Shown here: one piece after another, positions 44,054-52,542 of the stretch
Numbering within the stretch: the first letter of the stretch is position 1
Layout: each line of letters begins with the position of its first letter
Assembly: GCF_029210365.1 (NCBI RefSeq)
Contig: NZ_JARGES010000046.1
Span: 186,001 to 250,000 of the forward strand
Source: Mesorhizobium sp. YIM 152430
GTDB lineage: Bacteria; Pseudomonadota; Alphaproteobacteria; Rhizobiales; Rhizobiaceae
Direction of reading: 5' to 3'
Length of the DNA: 64,000 nucleotides
Made by a program: the position numbers and the translations under genes
Notes under the pieces: model-generated
The model's input: only the letters and a program-made list of their open reading frames with translations
Told to the model about the DNA's origin: nothing
Databases searched by the model: none

Positions 44054-44202
44054 AGACGGCGATACGAACGACCGGCGACGATCTCGTCAGAAGCCTGCGC
44101 AGCCTGCTGCACGGCATGGCGGAGGATGTGGCGTCAGGCTATCGTCGCGACCGGGAGCGCCGGACAAGCGAGGAGGGGGCTGATGACAAGCGCGGCACTT
44201 GA
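44050..44202 (+). CDS. Small GTA-cluster protein between g7 and g8
   Basis: A 50-residue frame starting MKTAIRTTGDDLVRSLRSLL and ending EEGADDKRGT. Its ATG overlaps the g7 stop (ATGA) and its end overlaps the g8 start by 20 bp, so it fits the tightly coupled arrangement of the operon. It is amphipathic and very charged, with no recognised family. It fills what would otherwise be a 130-bp gap in the cluster. Confidence 0.55.
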   Translation: MKTAIRTTGDDLVRSLRSLLHGMAEDVASGYRRDRERRTSEEGADDKRGT

Positions 44203-44593
44203 GCTTCAGCGGGGCGTCTTCGCCGCGTTGCTGGCCGATGCGGACCTGAGCGCGGCCATGGGCACGGTGCGGCTTTACGACCAGGCGCCGGCGAATGCGA
44301 AATTCCCGTATCTGACATTCGGTCGGACCAGCGTCTATGACTGGTCGACCGATACGGAGACCGGCGCGGAACATCTTGTCACGCTGCATGTGTGGTCGAA
44401 GGCGCGCGGCAAGAGCGAATGCCACGCGCTGATCGAGACGGTGCGGGGCGCGCTCGACGACGCGGCGCTGGCGCTTGACGGCCATGCGCTGATCCGGCTG
44501 CGCATGGAGTATTCCGAGGTTCGCTACGAGGACGACAATGACGTTCATCACGGACTGATCCGGTTTCGCGCGCTGACCGAAGCCGCGGCCTGA
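44183..44593 (+). CDS. GTA tail completion protein, DUF3168 (g8)
   Basis: A 136-residue DUF3168 protein: ALELQRGVFAALLADADLSA, YDQAPANAKFPYLTFGRTSV and HLVTLHVWSKARGKSECHAL are the family blocks. DUF3168 proteins act at the tail terminator position of siphophage-like tails. GAGGAGGGGG precedes ATG 44183. Confidence 0.9.
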   Translation: MTSAALELQRGVFAALLADADLSAAMGTVRLYDQAPANAKFPYLTFGRTSVYDWSTDTETGAEHLVTLHVWSKARGKSECHALIETVRGALDDAALALDGHALIRLRMEYSEVRYEDDNDVHHGLIRFRALTEAAA

Positions 44594-44632
44594 ATTCACT
44601 GACATCGTTGAACATTTTACCTGGAGGCCTTC

Positions 44633-45049
44633 ATGGTTGCTCAGAAGGGCAAAGATCTGTTGCTCAAGCTCGACGCGGACGGGGCGGGCACGTTCGTCAC
44701 CATCGCCGGACTGCGGACGAAGCGGCTGGCGTTCAATTCCGAAACCGTCGACGTCACCAATGCGGATTCGGCCGGCCGCTGGCGCGAGCTTCTGGCGGGC
44801 GCCGGCGTGCAGCGCGCATCCGTCAGCGGATCGGGCATCTTCAAGGACCAGGCGTCGGACGCGCTGCTGCGCGAGCGCTTCTTCGAGGGCGCGATCTTGG
44901 CCTGGCAACTGGCGATCCCCGATTTCGGCGTGATCGAGGGGCCGTTCCAGATCACCGCGCTCGAATATGCCGGGAGCCATGACGGCGAAATCACCTTCGA
45001 GGCGGCGCTCGAATCCGCCGGCGCGCTCACCTTCACGGAGGTTGCATGA
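44633..45049 (+). CDS. GTA major tail (tube) protein (g9)
   Basis: A 138-residue tail tube protein. It begins MVAQKGKDLLLKLDADGAGT and has RTKRLAFNSETVDVTNADSA and the EYAGSHDGEITFEAALESAG ending typical of the family. CTGGAGG precedes the ATG. It overlaps the g10 gene by 4 bp. Confidence 0.93.
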   Translation: MVAQKGKDLLLKLDADGAGTFVTIAGLRTKRLAFNSETVDVTNADSAGRWRELLAGAGVQRASVSGSGIFKDQASDALLRERFFEGAILAWQLAIPDFGVIEGPFQITALEYAGSHDGEITFEAALESAGALTFTEVA

Positions 45050-45378
45050 ACGTGAATCATCGGCGCGGCGAGATTTCCGCGACGCTCGACGGCTGCGCCT
45101 ATCGGCTGTGCCTGACGCTGGGCGCGCTGGCCGAACTCGAAAACGCGTTCGAGGCGAACGATCTGGGCGCGCTCGTCGAACGGTTTTCGACGGGCAGGCT
45201 GTCGGCCGGCGACATGGCGAAGATCATCGGCGCCGGCCTGCGGGGCGGCGGCAATGCTGTGGCCGATGACGAGGTGCTGGCGATGCATTGCGACGGCGGG
45301 GTGACCGGCTTTGCCGCGATCGTCTCCGACCTTTTGACCGCAACGTTTGCGGGAGAGGCAGCTCCCGCAAACCCTTGA
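45046..45378 (+). CDS. GTA tail assembly chaperone (g10)
   Basis: A 110-residue protein with MNVNHRRGEISATLDGCAYR and CLTLGALAELENAFEANDLG, the pattern of the GTA family protein gp10, and a C-terminal cluster about gene-dosage-like GLRGGGNAVADDEVLAMH. It is thought to assist tail assembly with the tape measure. Its stop overlaps the next start by 4 bp. Confidence 0.88.
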   Translation: MNVNHRRGEISATLDGCAYRLCLTLGALAELENAFEANDLGALVERFSTGRLSAGDMAKIIGAGLRGGGNAVADDEVLAMHCDGGVTGFAAIVSDLLTATFAGEAAPANP

Positions 45379-45665
45379 CCGCCGCAGCAGCGCCGACGAG
45401 CTGGTTTCCGTGGGACGATGTCCTCGAAGCCGGCCTCGGCCTGCTGCGGCTGAAGCCGGCCGAGCTGTGGGCGATGACGCCGCGCGAATTCGCCTGGTGC
45501 GTCGGGCTGAACCGTGCGGCTCGCCCGGTGCCGGCGCGGGACGATCTTGGCGCGCTGATGGCGCGCTTTCCCGACCTTGAAGGAGTAACCGACGATGGAC
45601 GAGACCTTCACCGTGTCGATCGAGGCCGACACGGCGTCCTTTGCCGCGGCGCTATCGAACCTTGA
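45375..45665 (+). CDS. GTA small tail chaperone (g10.1-like)
   Basis: A 96-residue frame with a TTG start at 45375 overlapping the g10 stop. The core WFPWDDVLEAGLGLLRLKPA, ELWAMTPREFAWCVGLNRAA is typical of the g10.1 tail chaperone family. The annotated end overlaps the tape measure gene by 71 bp out of frame; family members often end near ALMARFPD, so the C-terminal 20 residues may be an extension. Confidence 0.8.
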   Translation: MTAAAAPTSWFPWDDVLEAGLGLLRLKPAELWAMTPREFAWCVGLNRAARPVPARDDLGALMARFPDLEGVTDDGRDLHRVDRGRHGVLCRGAIEP

Positions 45666-46161
45666 AAAGCTGTCGTCGCGCTTCGGCGATCAGCTTGGCG
45701 GGGCGCTGCGGGCGGCGACCGTCAGCGGCCGCTCGCTGGACGACATACTGCGCCGCATCGGCCTGAACCTTGCCGGCATGGCGCTGAACCAGGGACTGAA
45801 GCCTTTGAGCGGGCTGGCGTCGACCGCGTTGAGCGGGCTCCTTGGCGGCGTCGTGCCGTTTGCCAGAGGCGGAGTGCCGGGCTCAATCACGCCCTTCGCC
45901 CAGGGCGGTGTGGTGTCGGGCCCGACGCTCTTTCCGATGGCGCGCGGAGCCGGCCTGATGGGCGAGGCGGGGGCGGAGGCGATTCTGCCTCTGCAACGCT
46001 CGGCCGATGGCCGGCTGGGCGTGGCGGCGAGTGGCGGCGGCGGCGGTGTCAATGTCGTCTTCAACGTGACGGCGGCGGACGCAAGTTCGTTCCGCAAATC
46101 CGAAGCGCAGATCACCGGCATGTTGGCGCGGGCCGTCTCGCGCGGCACGCGAACCATGTGA
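45595..46161 (+). CDS. GTA tape measure protein, very short (g11)
   Basis: A 188-residue protein containing the C-terminal tape-measure blocks GGVPGSITPFAQGGVVSGPT, ARGAGLMGEAGAEAILPLQR and VNVVFNVTAADASSFRKSEA. Phage tape measures usually exceed 600 residues; this length fits the short tail of GTA particles, in which tail length follows tape length. AAGGAG is eight bases before the ATG. No truncation by frameshift is visible. Confidence 0.9.
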   Translation: MDETFTVSIEADTASFAAALSNLEKLSSRFGDQLGGALRAATVSGRSLDDILRRIGLNLAGMALNQGLKPLSGLASTALSGLLGGVVPFARGGVPGSITPFAQGGVVSGPTLFPMARGAGLMGEAGAEAILPLQRSADGRLGVAASGGGGGVNVVFNVTAADASSFRKSEAQITGMLARAVSRGTRTM

Positions 46162-46165
46162 GGCG

Positions 46166-46801
46166 ATGATGGACGCATTTCACGATCTGCGGTTTCCGAC
46201 CGCGATTTCCTTCGGCGCGACCGGCGGGACGGAACGGCGCGTGGAGATCGTCCCCATGACTTCGGGCGAGGAGAGGCGGAACCTGCGCCAGAGCCGCTCA
46301 CGACGGCGTTTCGACGCCGGCACGGGCCTTCGCGCGCTTTCCGATCTCGGCCAAATCGTCGCCTTCTTCGAGGCCCGTCGCGGTGCGTTTCACGCATTCC
46401 GCTTCCGCGACCCGTTCGACCACAAATCCAGCGGCTTGGGTGACGAACCGGAATCGATGGATCAGGAGATCGGCATCGGAGACGGGGAAAGCTCCACGTT
46501 TCAACTTGCCAAGATTTACGGCGGCGGAGCGGAAGCGTATCGACGCGAGATCACCTTGCCGGTCGCAGGCTCGGTGCGGGTGGCGGTGGACGGGTTCGAG
46601 CTTGATGACAACGCGTTTTCCGTCGATGCCGGAACGGGACTGGTAACGCTCGGCGCCGCCCCGGCGGCGGGAAGTGTGGTGACGGCCGGCTTCCTGTTCG
46701 ACATCGCCGCGCGATTCGACACGGACCGGCTGGAGATCAGCCTGTCGTCCTTCAAGGCGGGGCAGATCCCGTCGATCCCGATCGTCGAGGTGTTTGCATG
46801 A
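46166..46801 (+). CDS. GTA distal tail protein, DUF2460 (g12)
   Basis: A 211-residue DUF2460 protein with FHDLRFPTAISFGATGGTER, the RFDAGTGLRALSDLGQIVAF block and HAFRFRDPFDHKSSGLG. It forms the distal tail ring in RcGTA. Starts at 46166 or 46169 are both possible. The stop overlaps the g13 start. Confidence 0.92.
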   Translation: MMDAFHDLRFPTAISFGATGGTERRVEIVPMTSGEERRNLRQSRSRRRFDAGTGLRALSDLGQIVAFFEARRGAFHAFRFRDPFDHKSSGLGDEPESMDQEIGIGDGESSTFQLAKIYGGGAEAYRREITLPVAGSVRVAVDGFELDDNAFSVDAGTGLVTLGAAPAAGSVVTAGFLFDIAARFDTDRLEISLSSFKAGQIPSIPIVEVFA

Positions 46802-47628
46802 GCGATATGGCGACGACGCTGTGCTTGTGCTGGCGGGTGACGAAACGGGACGGGACGGCGCTCGGCTTTACCGATCACGACCGGATGTTTGTCTTTGGCG
46901 GCACGAGTTTTGAGCCGCAATCGGGGTTTTCCCAAAGCGAGGCGCAATCTTCGCTGGGACTGGCGGTCGATACGGCGGAGATCGAGGGGGCGTTGTCGTC
47001 GGTGCGGCTTTCGGAGGCCGAAATCGATGCCGGGTCGTTCGACGGTGCGAAGGTCGAGACGTTTCGCGCAGACTGGACGGCCCCGGAAGGCGCGCAACTG
47101 ATCCGCGTTTCCGCCATCGGCAAGATCACGCGGCGCGATGGCGCGCTGGTCGCCGAACTCGAAAGCCTGGCACGCAATCTCGACCGGCCGGCCGGGCGCT
47201 ATTTGCGGCGAAGCTGCGATGCCGAACTTGGTGATGCAAGGTGCGGCGTCGCCTTGGCGGGCTTCGAGGCGGCGGGCACGATCGTCTCGCGACAGCGAAC
47301 CGGGACCTATGTCGTCGCGGGGCTTGATACCTATGCCGACGGCTGGTTCGGGGGTGGGACATTGACCGTCGATGGACGGGCCTGCCGCGTGAACGCGCAT
47401 CGTTGGGGGACGGAGGGCGTTCTGATCGGCATTGAAGAAGCCGCCGACCTTGCGTCAGGAGCAGCCTTCACCATCACGGCGGGCTGCGACAAGGCATTTT
47501 CGACCTGTCGAGACAAATTTGCCAACGTATTGAACTTCCGTGGCTTTCCGCATTTGCCGGGCAATGACGTCGCCTATGGCTATGTCAGCGAGGGCGGGAT
47601 TTTCGACGGCGGGGCGATCGTTCCATGA
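46798..47628 (+). CDS. GTA hub protein, DUF2163 (g13)
   Basis: A 276-residue DUF2163/BR0599-type protein. It starts MSDMATTLCLCWRVTKRDGT and contains LGFTDHDRMFVFGG and four conserved Cys (RRSCDAELGDARCG and AGCDKAFSTCRDKFANVLNF). The RcGTA homologue binds an iron-sulfur cluster through such cysteines and forms the tail hub. It overlaps neighbours by 4 bp each side. Confidence 0.92.
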   Translation: MSDMATTLCLCWRVTKRDGTALGFTDHDRMFVFGGTSFEPQSGFSQSEAQSSLGLAVDTAEIEGALSSVRLSEAEIDAGSFDGAKVETFRADWTAPEGAQLIRVSAIGKITRRDGALVAELESLARNLDRPAGRYLRRSCDAELGDARCGVALAGFEAAGTIVSRQRTGTYVVAGLDTYADGWFGGGTLTVDGRACRVNAHRWGTEGVLIGIEEAADLASGAAFTITAGCDKAFSTCRDKFANVLNFRGFPHLPGNDVAYGYVSEGGIFDGGAIVP

Positions 47629-48047
47629 GGCGCGCGGCAGTGTTGCATGAAGCGCGGCGCTGGATCGGCACGCCCTATCGGCACCAGGGATCGCGACTCG
47701 GCGTCGGATGCGACTGCCTCGGCCTTCTGCGCGGCATCTGGCGCAGCCTCTACGGTCGCGAGCCGGAAGCGATGCCGGCCTATTCGCGCGATTGGGCCGA
47801 GATGCGCGCAGACGATCCGCTGCTCGAGGCTGCGCGGCGGCACATGGCCGAGATCGCGACGCACGAAGCGATGCCAGGCGACGTTCTGGCCTTTCGCTGG
47901 CGTCGGCATCTGCCGGCCAAGCATCTCGCCATTCTCGGTGAAAGCGAGACCATCATCCATGCCTATGAAGGCCATGCGGTGGCGGTCTCGCCGCTCGTGC
48001 CGGCCTGGCGGTCGCGCATCGCGGCGGTTTTTCGATTTCCAGACTGA
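47625..48047 (+). CDS. GTA NlpC/P60 cell-wall peptidase (g14)
   Basis: A 140-residue NlpC/P60-type peptidase: the catalytic Cys is in GVGCDCLGLLRGIWR, the catalytic His in PAKHLAILGE. It opens with EARRWIGTPYRHQGS. The family cleaves peptidoglycan stem peptides, and in GTA particles helps DNA entry through the recipient's wall. Confidence 0.92.
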   Translation: MRRAAVLHEARRWIGTPYRHQGSRLGVGCDCLGLLRGIWRSLYGREPEAMPAYSRDWAEMRADDPLLEAARRHMAEIATHEAMPGDVLAFRWRRHLPAKHLAILGESETIIHAYEGHAVAVSPLVPAWRSRIAAVFRFPD

Positions 48048-48059
48048 CCGGGGAATTTC

Positions 48060-51000
48060 ATGGCGACAATCGTTCTACAGGCTGCCGGGTCGTTTCTCGG
48101 CGGCTATCTCGGCACGTTCGGCGCGGCGGTCGGCTCGGCTGCCGGGGCGATCGGCGGCTATCTCGTCGACCGCGCGCTGATCAACGGCACGCAGCGGATC
48201 GAAGGCCCGCGACTTTCGGGGATGCGCCCGTTTCAGGCGGAAGAGGGCGTGCCGCTGGCGCAGGCATTCGGCACGGGGAGGATCGCGGGAAATCTGATCT
48301 GGGCGACGCGTTTCGAGGAGGAGAGCCGGACTGAGCGACAGGGCGGCAAGGGCGGACCAAAGACCACGACCTACAGCTATTTTGCCAATGCGGCCTTCGC
48401 GCTTTGCGAAGGCGAGATCGCGAGCGTGCGGCGGATCTGGGCGGATGGGCGCGAGATCGACCGCGAGCGTTTCGACATCCGCATCCATCGCGGCAGCGAG
48501 GATCAGCAACCGGACCCGCTGATCGCGGCGAAACAGGGCGATGCGCCGGCCTACCGCGGCGTCGCCTATGTCGTCATCGACCGCTTTCCGCTGACCGATT
48601 TCGGCAATCGCCTGCCGCAGTTCCAGTTTGAGGTGGTGCGGCCGGTCGGAGCGTATCAGAACGATGTGCGTGCTGTGGCGCTGATCCCCGGCTCGACCGA
48701 ATACGGCCTGTCGCCTGCCGAGGTGACGCGCGCGCGGCCGGGCGGCGAGACCGAGGCGGTCAACCGGCATGTGTTTCACGCAGGCAGCGACCTCGAAGCA
48801 TCGCTCGACGAGATGCAGGCGGTGTTCCCGAATCTGAAGCATGTCGCGCTCGTCGTCACATGGTTCGGCGACGATTTGCGGGCCGGGACGTGCCGCGTGC
48901 GGCCCGGTGTGACACAGGGCAATCCCGGCGGTTTTTCGCAGGCGTGGTCCGTATCGGGCGTCGCGCGCGAGGCGGCCTATGTCGTCTCGCAGATCGGCGA
49001 TGCGGCCGCCTATGGCGGAACGCCCAGCGACCGATCCGTGCTGGATGCCATCGCCGAGATCAACCGGCGCGGGCTGAAGGTGACGCTCTATCCCTTCATC
49101 ATGATGGACGTGCCGGCAGGAAACACATTGCCCGATCCCTATGGCGGGGCGGCGCAGGCGGCCTATCCCTGGCGCGGGCGAATTACGTCGATGCCGACGC
49201 CGGGGCAGGCGGGAAGCCCGGACAAGACGAATGCGGTGCGGGGCATCGTCGCGGATTTTGCGGGCGAGGTCGGGACGGCGGATGTCGTCGCGGCTGGCGA
49301 GGACATTGCGTGCCTGCGGCCCGACGATTGGGGTTATCGCAGGCTCGTGCTGCATTATGCGAGGCTGGCGGCGCTTGCGGGCGGCGTCGATGCCTTCCTC
49401 CTCGGTTCGGAACTGCGCGGACTGACGACGCTGCGCGACGGGGCGAATGTGTTTCCGTTCGTCGACGTCTTGTGCGAACTGGCCGGGGAGGTGGCTGCGA
49501 TGCTGCCGCAGGCGCGGATCAGCTACGGCGCGGACTGGTCGGAATATTTCGGCCACCAGCCGGCGGACGGATCGGGCGATGTCTTGTTCCATCTCGATCC
49601 GCTCTGGGCGCATCCGGCGGTTTCGGCGGTCGGCATCGACAATTACATGCCGCTGTCGGACTGGCGGGACGGTGACGAGGCGGGCGGCAACCCGGACGGG
49701 TTCACGTCGGCCAATGATCGCGACGGCCTGCTCGAAGGTGTCTCGCGCGGCGAGGGCTATGATTTCTTCTACGCCTCGCAGGAGGATCGGATCGCGCGGC
49801 AGCGCACGCCGATCAGCGATGGAGCCTACGGCAAGGACTGGGTGTTTCGCTACAAGGACATCAAATCCTGGTGGGAGAACCCGCACTTCAACCGCATCGG
49901 CGGTGTGGAACTCGCCGAACCGACAGATTGGGTGCCCGGCTCGAAACCGATCTGGATGACGGAGATCGGCTGCCCGGCGATCGACAAGGGACCGAACCAG
50001 CCGAATGTCTTTCCCGATCCCAAAAGCTCCGAAAATGCCGCACCGTACTTTTCAAACGGAGCCAGAAGCGATGTTGCGCAGGCGCGCTATCTCGAAGCGC
50101 AGCATGGTGCGTGGCAGCCGGATCATGCGGGTTTCGACGGCGCGCGCAATCCGGCGGCGGCGCTGGAAGGCGGGCGCATGGTCGATCCCGACCGGCTCTA
50201 TGTCTGGGCCTGGGATGCGCGGCCCTTTCCCGCGTTTCCGACCTTCGGCGACGTCTGGGCCGACGGCGCGAACTGGTTCTTGGGTCATTGGCTGAACGGA
50301 CGTGCAAGCGGTGTCGATGTCGCGTCGCTGATCGAAACGATCATGCTGCGTCACGGTCTGCCGCTGCCGGATGTGAGGAACGTCCATCAGACAATTGCAG
50401 GCTACGTCGTCGACGAGCCGGGCACGGCGCGCGCGGCCTTGCAGCCGCTGGTCGAACTGTTCGACCTGAAGGTGAACGAAAGCGGTGGAGCCATCACCTT
50501 TCGCGATCCCGAACTCGTCGGAGGCATCGTCGACCTGGTCGACCTGGTCGACGATGGCGGGGTGGTGGTCGAGACGGCAAGCGAAGCCGGAACGCAGGTC
50601 GCCAGCGAGGTCGAGCTCGCCTATCGCGATCCGTTCCGCGACTATCAGACGGCGCAGGTGCGGGCCACCGCATTCGATCCGGGCGCCGACAGCCGGTCGC
50701 GTCTCGGCTTCCCCGGAATGCTGGAGGAAGGGCAGGCCGCCGCGCTCGCGGAACGCTGGCTCGACCGACACCGGGCAGGGCGCGAGACGATCAGCTTTGC
50801 CACAGTTCCGGCCGAACTGACGGCCGGACAGATCGTGCGACTGCCTTCGCGTCGCGGCGACCGGCTCTATCGTGCCGAGACCATCGAGGAGGGTCTGACG
50901 GCGCGGATCGTCGCGCGGCGGATCGGCTTGCGGGCCGCAAGCGGCTGGCAAGGCGTCCAGCCGCCCGTGCGCCGGTCGCCGGCCATGCCCGGCCCGCCGG

Positions 51001-51917
51001 AAGCAGTCTGGCTCGACCTGCCGATGGGGCCGGACGCAGGCCCACCGGAAGAGCAGTTCCGCGTCGCCGCAAGGGCGCGGCCATGGCGCAGCCATCTGCT
51101 GTTCGCGTCGCCGCAAGCCGCCGGCTTCACGCAGCGCGCCCGGATCGACCGACCGGCAACCATCGGCCGGCTGGACGAGCCCGCTCCGCCCGGCCGCAGC
51201 GGCTTGATCGACCGGGTAGCGCGCCTGCGCGTTGGCTTGGAAGCCGGTTCGCTGGAATCGGTGACGCTTGCCGAGGTGCTGAACGGCGCCAATGCCTGCG
51301 CGATCGAATGTGAAGGCGGCGGATGGGAGATTTTGCAGTTTGCGGGGGCCGAGGAGATCGCGCCGGGACTGTGGGAACTCTCCAATCTTCTGCGCGGCCA
51401 ACTCGGCACCGAGGATGCGCTTGCATCCGGCGCAATTGCCGGCGCCCGGTTCGTGCTTCTGGACCGGGCGGTGGTGGCGGCGGGTTTGCAGCAAAGCGAG
51501 ATCGGCCGGGAACTTAACTGGCGATGCGTGCCGGCCGGATATGACCTGTCCGAGCGCTACGCGGCCGGCGTCGTTGCGAGCGGCGGTGTGCGGGCGCTGA
51601 CGCCGCTATCGCCCTGCCATCTGCGCGGCGATTGCGCGGACGGCGCGCTCGTCTTCCGCTGGACGCGTCGTGGACGGATCGATGCTGATAGCTGGCTGGC
51701 GGCGGACATCCCGCTTGGCGAAGCCGACGAACGCTACCGGGCGACGCTTCTCGACGGGGACGAGATCGTTGCCGAGGCCGAGACGAACGAGGCGCAATGG
51801 CAGGTCGAGCCGTCGCTGGTCGATGGGCGCGCGGAGGTGCAGTTGCGCGTCAGCCAGATCAGCCTCGTGGTCGGGCCGGGCATGGCGGCCACGCGCTCAA
51901 TCCAGATCAACATGTAG
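48060..51917 (+). CDS. GTA baseplate multidomain (megatron) protein (g15)
   Basis: A 1285-residue protein at the tail tip. The N-terminal segment (to about residue 250) has hydrophobic GSFLGGYLGTFGAAVGSAAG and a tail-hub fold. A TIM-barrel-like domain (about residues 300-700) includes ISYGADWSEYFGHQPADGSG and VSAVGIDNYMPLSDWRDGDE. The remaining part contains the Phage-tail_3-like region and a C-terminal fibronectin-like segment. The RcGTA homologue forms the baseplate and contacts host capsule. Its length and order place it as the last structural gene of the cluster. Confidence 0.93.
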   Translation: MATIVLQAAGSFLGGYLGTFGAAVGSAAGAIGGYLVDRALINGTQRIEGPRLSGMRPFQAEEGVPLAQAFGTGRIAGNLIWATRFEEESRTERQGGKGGPKTTTYSYFANAAFALCEGEIASVRRIWADGREIDRERFDIRIHRGSEDQQPDPLIAAKQGDAPAYRGVAYVVIDRFPLTDFGNRLPQFQFEVVRPVGAYQNDVRAVALIPGSTEYGLSPAEVTRARPGGETEAVNRHVFHAGSDLEASLDEMQAVFPNLKHVALVVTWFGDDLRAGTCRVRPGVTQGNPGGFSQAWSVSGVAREAAYVVSQIGDAAAYGGTPSDRSVLDAIAEINRRGLKVTLYPFIMMDVPAGNTLPDPYGGAAQAAYPWRGRITSMPTPGQAGSPDKTNAVRGIVADFAGEVGTADVVAAGEDIACLRPDDWGYRRLVLHYARLAALAGGVDAFLLGSELRGLTTLRDGANVFPFVDVLCELAGEVAAMLPQARISYGADWSEYFGHQPADGSGDVLFHLDPLWAHPAVSAVGIDNYMPLSDWRDGDEAGGNPDGFTSANDRDGLLEGVSRGEGYDFFYASQEDRIARQRTPISDGAYGKDWVFRYKDIKSWWENPHFNRIGGVELAEPTDWVPGSKPIWMTEIGCPAIDKGPNQPNVFPDPKSSENAAPYFSNGARSDVAQARYLEAQHGAWQPDHAGFDGARNPAAALEGGRMVDPDRLYVWAWDARPFPAFPTFGDVWADGANWFLGHWLNGRASGVDVASLIETIMLRHGLPLPDVRNVHQTIAGYVVDEPGTARAALQPLVELFDLKVNESGGAITFRDPELVGGIVDLVDLVDDGGVVVETASEAGTQVASEVELAYRDPFRDYQTAQVRATAFDPGADSRSRLGFPGMLEEGQAAALAERWLDRHRAGRETISFATVPAELTAGQIVRLPSRRGDRLYRAETIEEGLTARIVARRIGLRAASGWQGVQPPVRRSPAMPGPPEAVWLDLPMGPDAGPPEEQFRVAARARPWRSHLLFASPQAAGFTQRARIDRPATIGRLDEPAPPGRSGLIDRVARLRVGLEAGSLESVTLAEVLNGANACAIECEGGGWEILQFAGAEEIAPGLWELSNLLRGQLGTEDALASGAIAGARFVLLDRAVVAAGLQQSEIGRELNWRCVPAGYDLSERYAAGVVASGGVRALTPLSPCHLRGDCADGALVFRWTRRGRIDADSWLAADIPLGEADERYRATLLDGDEIVAEAETNEAQWQVEPSLVDGRAEVQLRVSQISLVVGPGMAATRSIQINM

Positions 51918-51931
51918 AAGAGGAAAAGACG

Positions 51932-52138
51932 ATGGACATCGAAAAACCCTGGTATTCGTCGCGGACCATCTGGGCCTCGATCATAACGGTGGCGAGCGCA
52001 GGTGCGGCAGCCTTCGGCGTGCCGGTCGACGCCGTCGACGGCGCGATGCTGACCGACACAGTCCTGCAAGCGGTGGCCGCCATCTCCGGTCTGGTGGCGA
52101 TTTTCGGCCGGCTTGCCGCGACGACCCGGATCAAGTGA
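51932..52138 (+). CDS. Small membrane protein at the end of the GTA cluster
   Basis: A 68-residue protein: KPWYSSRTIWASIITVASAG, a hydrophobic helix, then a second, LQAVAAISGLVAIFGRLAAT. This pattern is frequent in small phage membrane proteins next to lysis or tail genes, so a holin-like role is possible but not shown. AGAGGAAAAG precedes ATG 51932, 14 bp after g15. Confidence 0.75.
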   Translation: MDIEKPWYSSRTIWASIITVASAGAAAFGVPVDAVDGAMLTDTVLQAVAAISGLVAIFGRLAATTRIK

Positions 52139-52200
52139 CCTGAAACTTGCAGCCGCGTTGTTCATTTGATGTTCAGCCCGACTGTAATAGAACGTCACAT

Positions 52201-52497
52201 ATGAAGAACAATCGCTTCCCGACTCTGGCATTGGCAGCATGGATGGCGCTCGGCGCAGTCGCATCCGCATCCGCGCTGCCGATTTTCTCTGCCGCGCCCG
52301 CGACGCCGCAGCGCATTCAACTCGCGCAGGGCGACTGTTATGCGGTCGGCCAGCAGATCGCTGCCGAAAACGGCGGGACGCTCGCCAAGGCCACGCCTGA
52401 AGATCGCGGCGGCCAACAGGTCTGCGTGATCGTGGTGCTGGTGCCCGGCCAGGACGGGCAGCGCCCCCGTCGTGCCGAATTCGTCGTGCCGATGTAA
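52201..52497 (+). CDS. feuN: Small exported protein upstream of the regulator pair, FeuN-like
   Basis: A 98-residue protein with a cleavable signal peptide (LALAAWMALGAVASASALP). The mature part holds QGDCYAVGQQIAAENGGTLA and QQVCVIVVLVPGQDG (two cysteines). It lies 45 bp before an OmpR-type regulator and a PhoQ-like kinase. In Sinorhizobium meliloti a small periplasmic protein, FeuN, is encoded in this position and restrains FeuQ signalling. The assignment rests on arrangement and size. Confidence 0.65.
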   Translation: MKNNRFPTLALAAWMALGAVASASALPIFSAAPATPQRIQLAQGDCYAVGQQIAAENGGTLAKATPEDRGGQQVCVIVVLVPGQDGQRPRRAEFVVPM

Positions 52498-52542
52498 TCT
52501 GCGGGCGCGATTCGCAATCGGACCAAGGGACGGGACTGAACA

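Noticed and set aside
37915-52138. Ordinary inducible prophage
   Set aside because: Integrase, repressor, replication and clear lysis genes are missing, the tape measure is far too short, and the gene order is that of RcGTA.
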